Part shown: positions 15,250 to 15,932 of the stretch, piece by piece
Position numbering within the stretch: position 1 is the stretch's first letter
Layout of the letters: every line of letters begins with the position of its first letter
The notes under the pieces: model-generated
Database searches by the model: none
Told to the model about the DNA's origin: nothing
What the model saw: only the letters and a program-made list of their open reading frames with translations
From: Larix sibirica
Lineage: Eukaryota; Streptophyta; Pinopsida; Pinales; Pinaceae
DNA length: 15,932 bases
Assembly (NCBI GenBank): GCA_004151065.3
Contig: NWUY0300001044.1
Span: 24,661-40,592, forward strand
Direction of reading: 5' to 3'
Translations under genes and position numbers: made by a program

Positions 15250-15897
15250 ACCCATTGGGATTGCAATAATTGGGCTATTTGATAAATAACCCCCATAACG
15301 AGATTAATAATATGGCACTTCGTCGATATGTCCATTTGCATACATACTTGAAAATCTAAGGCTAGATATATAAATATATTGAGAAGTTTTCTAATTTGTG
15401 GTAAATGAAGTTATGGGTACTACTACAATCAACCAACATTATAACCTTTTTCTTCTTGATATATCCTTATATATTGAGAGTTTGAAGGGCATTCCTATGG
15501 GCCAAAGTATATGACAAGTTATGATTGGAGTAGTTGTGTATGGTTTTGGGTTTTGAGATGGTTCCAAAGCTTGTTCTTCTTCCTCTTCACAATCTATGTA
15601 GAATAATTTCTTCTCACCACACTTATGGCGCTGATTGTACTTCTTGCCCCAATTGAAACATAGTCCTTTTTCTCATCTTTCATCAAATTATTAAGATGTC
15701 AACCTTGTAGGTTGATTTAGGTTAAGAGTGGCAACATTCTGCCCCGCGTAAGTGTTGGTGGAAACCCTTTCGGGAGCCATATTTTCCCCTTCAACTATCT
15801 TTGCTACATTGAAAGCATTATCTAAGGATTTAATCTCCAACAGATGCACCTCATGGTGAATGCTCTCCTTTAAACTATCATTAAAAGAGCCAACAAT
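15250..15897 (-). pseudogene. Ty3 gag C-terminus, zinc knuckle and protease remnant
   Basis: From 15897 a minus-strand frame runs through VGSFNDSLKESIHHEVHLLE and DNAFNVAKIVEGEN, typical of the end of retrotransposon gag. After stops at 15691, 15688 and 15673 it enters the nucleic-acid-binding knuckle GLCFNWGKKYNQRHKCGEK. Its second Cys is replaced by Trp (codon 15649-15651). Acidic residues (DCEEEEE) then lead to the protease. There the active-site Asp is kept at 15428-15430, but the following residues read CS instead of the usual SG (LVDCSSTHNF). Later parts of the protease are in several frames. A stop at 15898 precedes the segment, and the gag start is outside the window. Confidence 0.75.
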
Positions 15898-15932
15898 TTA
15901 TTCTCTGAAAGGTCCTTCACTTTAGGACTTAA

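Larger units (their letters stand above)
11270..15932 (-). mobile_element. degraded Ty3/gypsy chromovirus LTR retrotransposon, 5' part outside the window
   Basis: Read on the minus strand, the domain order is gag C-terminus and zinc knuckle (15897-15490), aspartic protease (about 15480-15250), RT (about 15010-13880), RNase H (13880-13430), integrase zinc-binding region (present twice, 13394-12454), integrase core (12454-12200), integrase C-terminus (12180-11715) and a chromodomain-like tail (11690-11530). RNase H before integrase, plus the chromodomain, places it among Ty3/gypsy chromoviruses. Every domain has stops or frameshifts, so the copy cannot be autonomous. An LTR-like promoter follows at 11421-11430. 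The left boundary (about 11270) is approximate, and no target-site duplication could be identified because the right end is missing. Confidence 0.85.

Overview
The window looks like plant nuclear DNA, probably from a conifer or another gymnosperm. It is AT-rich and has one spliced gene of a plant-type glycosyltransferase family (GT31 fringe-like domain plus DUF604). That gene is surrounded by decayed retrotransposons, including a Ty3/gypsy chromovirus and a LINE ORF1 of the DUF4283 type. The species cannot be fixed from sequence alone. No bacterial operon, CRISPR array, rRNA or functional tRNA gene is visible.

Layout: (i) 1-2860 holds, on the minus strand, a broken open frame for an unrecognised protein of roughly 750 residues. 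It has a conserved N-terminal block, a Glu/Lys-rich heptad-like coil and a C-terminal coiled coil. A TATA-like box at 423-430 on the same strand lies just beyond its 3' end, so it may be the coding part of an LTR element. (ii) 3181-3852 (minus) is a dead LINE ORF1 relic with a DUF4283 core and a degraded zinc knuckle. (iii) 3853-6360 has no gene but contains two families of imperfect tandem repeats (51-bp units at 4436-4588, about 100-bp units at 5171-5460). (iv) 6371-6459 is a repeated, partly palindromic block just upstream of the gene. (v) 6685-9678 (plus) is an apparently intact three-exon gene for a 529-residue type II membrane glycosyltransferase-like protein. (vi) 9679-10900 is its 3' flank, with an exact 22-bp palindrome. 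(vii) 10934-11243 holds two neighbouring tandem duplications. (viii) About 11270-15932 (minus) is a degraded Ty3/gypsy chromovirus, read right to left as gag end, protease, RT, RNase H, a duplicated integrase zinc-binding segment, integrase core, integrase C-terminus and chromodomain-like tail. An LTR-like promoter follows. Its 5' LTR and gag start lie beyond position 15932.

The only gene likely to make a functional protein is the glycosyltransferase. Everything else is transposon debris or repeats. The most unusual structural features are the near-perfect 38-bp inverted repeat at 14778-14863 (a likely fold-back template-switch event), the roughly 479-bp internal tandem duplication in the integrase region, a tRNA-promoter-like (SINE-like) insertion inside RT, and the unidentified coiled-coil element at the left end. 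I did not find a convincing new multi-gene system.
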